A stretch of 6,133 nt of DNA, taken from NCBI GenBank assembly GCA_965232975.1, contig CBDDRG010000191.1, positions 1-6,133 on the forward strand, given 5' to 3'. The notes beneath the pieces were generated by a model, which saw only the letters and a program-made list of their open reading frames with translations, was not told the origin of the DNA and ran no database searches. How positions within the stretch are numbered: position 1 is the stretch's first letter; each line of letters starts with the position of its first letter. The position numbers were made by a program, and so were the translations under genes. This stretch comes from CBDDRG01 sp965232975 (lineage in GTDB: Bacteria > Pseudomonadota > Gammaproteobacteria > Pseudomonadales > Porticoccaceae). This document shows positions 5,543 to 6,133 of the stretch, piece after piece.

Positions 5543-5549
5543 AAGCGCC

Positions 5550-6133
5550 ATGTCAGCTAGCGAGCTCAAACAGGTTGCCGTGTGGGATCGAACCACACGC
5601 TGGTTTCATTGGCTCAATGTGCTCTGCATCACCGGGCTGGTGGGTGTCGGGTTGGTGATCCTCAACGCCGACTCCCTGAGGGTGAGCGACGACGGCAAAT
5701 TTCTGTTGAAGACGGTGCATGTGTATATCGGCTACGTTTTCATTGTCAATCTTGGCTGGCGCCTGCTGTGGGGATTCATCGGCAGCAGGTACGCGCGCTG
5801 GCGGGCGATACTTCCCTTTGGTCGAGGCTATTGGCGCGCACTGAAGACCTATATCGCCGGCGTCAAAGCGGGCGAGCCGCCCCAGTATCTGGGCCATAAC
5901 CCGCTGGCAAAGCTGATGGTCGGGCTGCTGTTCTTATTGCTCGCGACCCAGGCCATAACGGGGTTGGTGTTGGCGGGAACGGATTTGTACCTGCCGCCGT
6001 TTGGCCATGAAATCGCCGAATGGGTCACGGCTTCCGGAGAGGAGCACGACCGGCACGTCCATCTCAAGCCCGGCGCGGATCTGGTCGCTTATAGCGGTGG
6101 CAAGGCCCTGCGAGGTCCCCAGAGCGCCGGACT
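5550..6133 (+). CDS. Cytochrome b561-family diheme membrane protein (3' end beyond window)
   Basis: The plus strand is open from the ATG at 5550 to the right edge, giving 194 codons with the C-terminus missing. It matches the bacterial cytochrome b561 / NiFe-hydrogenase-type cytochrome b family: WDRTTRWFHWLN (12-23) opens the first helix with heme-ligand candidate His20. TVHVYIGYVFIVNLGWRLLW (55-74) is the second helix with His57. RYARWRAILP (80-89) and the Gly/Tyr-rich cytoplasmic loop with YLGHNPLAKLMV (113-124) follow. A third helix runs over about 119-142. A periplasmic-side segment with HDRHVHLKPG (166-175) comes next. Family members are integral inner-membrane proteins that pass electrons between the quinone pool and a soluble or periplasmic partner. 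A fourth helix with the last heme histidine would normally follow and is not in view. The partner, often a cytochrome c or dehydrogenase encoded next door, cannot be seen. The gene has its own ribosome-binding site and starts divergently from the maf remnant. Confidence 0.88.
   Translation, partial: MSASELKQVAVWDRTTRWFHWLNVLCITGLVGVGLVILNADSLRVSDDGKFLLKTVHVYIGYVFIVNLGWRLLWGFIGSRYARWRAILPFGRGYWRALKTYIAGVKAGEPPQYLGHNPLAKLMVGLLFLLLATQAITGLVLAGTDLYLPPFGHEIAEWVTASGEEHDRHVHLKPGADLVAYSGGKALRGPQSAG

Noticed and set aside
5204..5560. A 118-codon plus-strand open frame before the cytochrome gene
   Set aside because: It has no ribosome-binding site or family resemblance, the composition is low-complexity, and it overlaps the maf remnant and the cytochrome start.
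5553..5897. A 114-codon minus-strand open frame inside the cytochrome gene
   Set aside because: It is a shadow of the plus-strand cytochrome b561 coding sequence, which has heme histidines and membrane helices.
6031..6133. Possible frameshift near the end of the cytochrome b fragment
   Set aside because: The residues after HLKPG look less familiar than the rest, but the frame stays open to the edge and no other frame gives a better family match, so I left it as one intact partial gene.

Overview
The window is an ordinary-looking stretch of chromosome from a high-GC bacterium. Base composition is roughly two-thirds G+C by eye, genes are compact, and Shine-Dalgarno sequences are of the AGGAG/GGAG type. 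Acetoacetate-CoA ligase, cyanase, a GDCCVxC small protein, a b561-type cytochrome and a YceF-like Maf tail together suggest Pseudomonadota, most likely a gamma- or betaproteobacterium. That placement is inference. I see no mobile element, CRISPR array, tRNA or rRNA.

Layout, left to right. Positions 1-405 (minus) hold the N-terminal part of a membrane-anchored YCF48/BNR-repeat protein that runs off the left edge. Positions 535-2532 (minus) encode a complete acetoacetate-CoA ligase. It is divergent, across a 154-nt gap, from a 70-residue cysteine-rich GDCCVxC protein (2687-2899, plus). That small gene converges on a minus-strand set transcribed from right to left: SIMPL-domain protein (4458-5171), DUF1348 NTF2-like protein (3922-4392), cyanase (3397-3840) and a PPOX-class split-barrel flavoprotein (2920-3369). 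The gaps in this set are 65, 81 and 27 nt, so the genes could share a transcript. The cyanase-PPOX pair is the tightest. The segment 5172-5549 has no intact gene. It contains what looks like the last ~35 codons of a maf/yceF gene on the minus strand, plus the upstream region of a cytochrome b561-family gene (5550 onward, plus) that runs off the right edge.

Function. Acetoacetate-CoA ligase activates acetoacetate for carbon catabolism or polyhydroxyalkanoate/ketone-body metabolism. Cyanase detoxifies cyanate with bicarbonate, giving ammonia and CO2. No cyanate transporter, carbonic anhydrase or CynR-type regulator is present, so this is not a classical cyn operon. The neighbours (DUF1348, PPOX flavoprotein, envelope SIMPL protein) hint loosely at stress or detoxification, but nothing in the sequence proves a joint pathway. 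The items most worth a second look are the maf remnant, the small Cys-rich protein, and the cyanase/DUF1348/PPOX neighbourhood. I found no convincing undescribed system.
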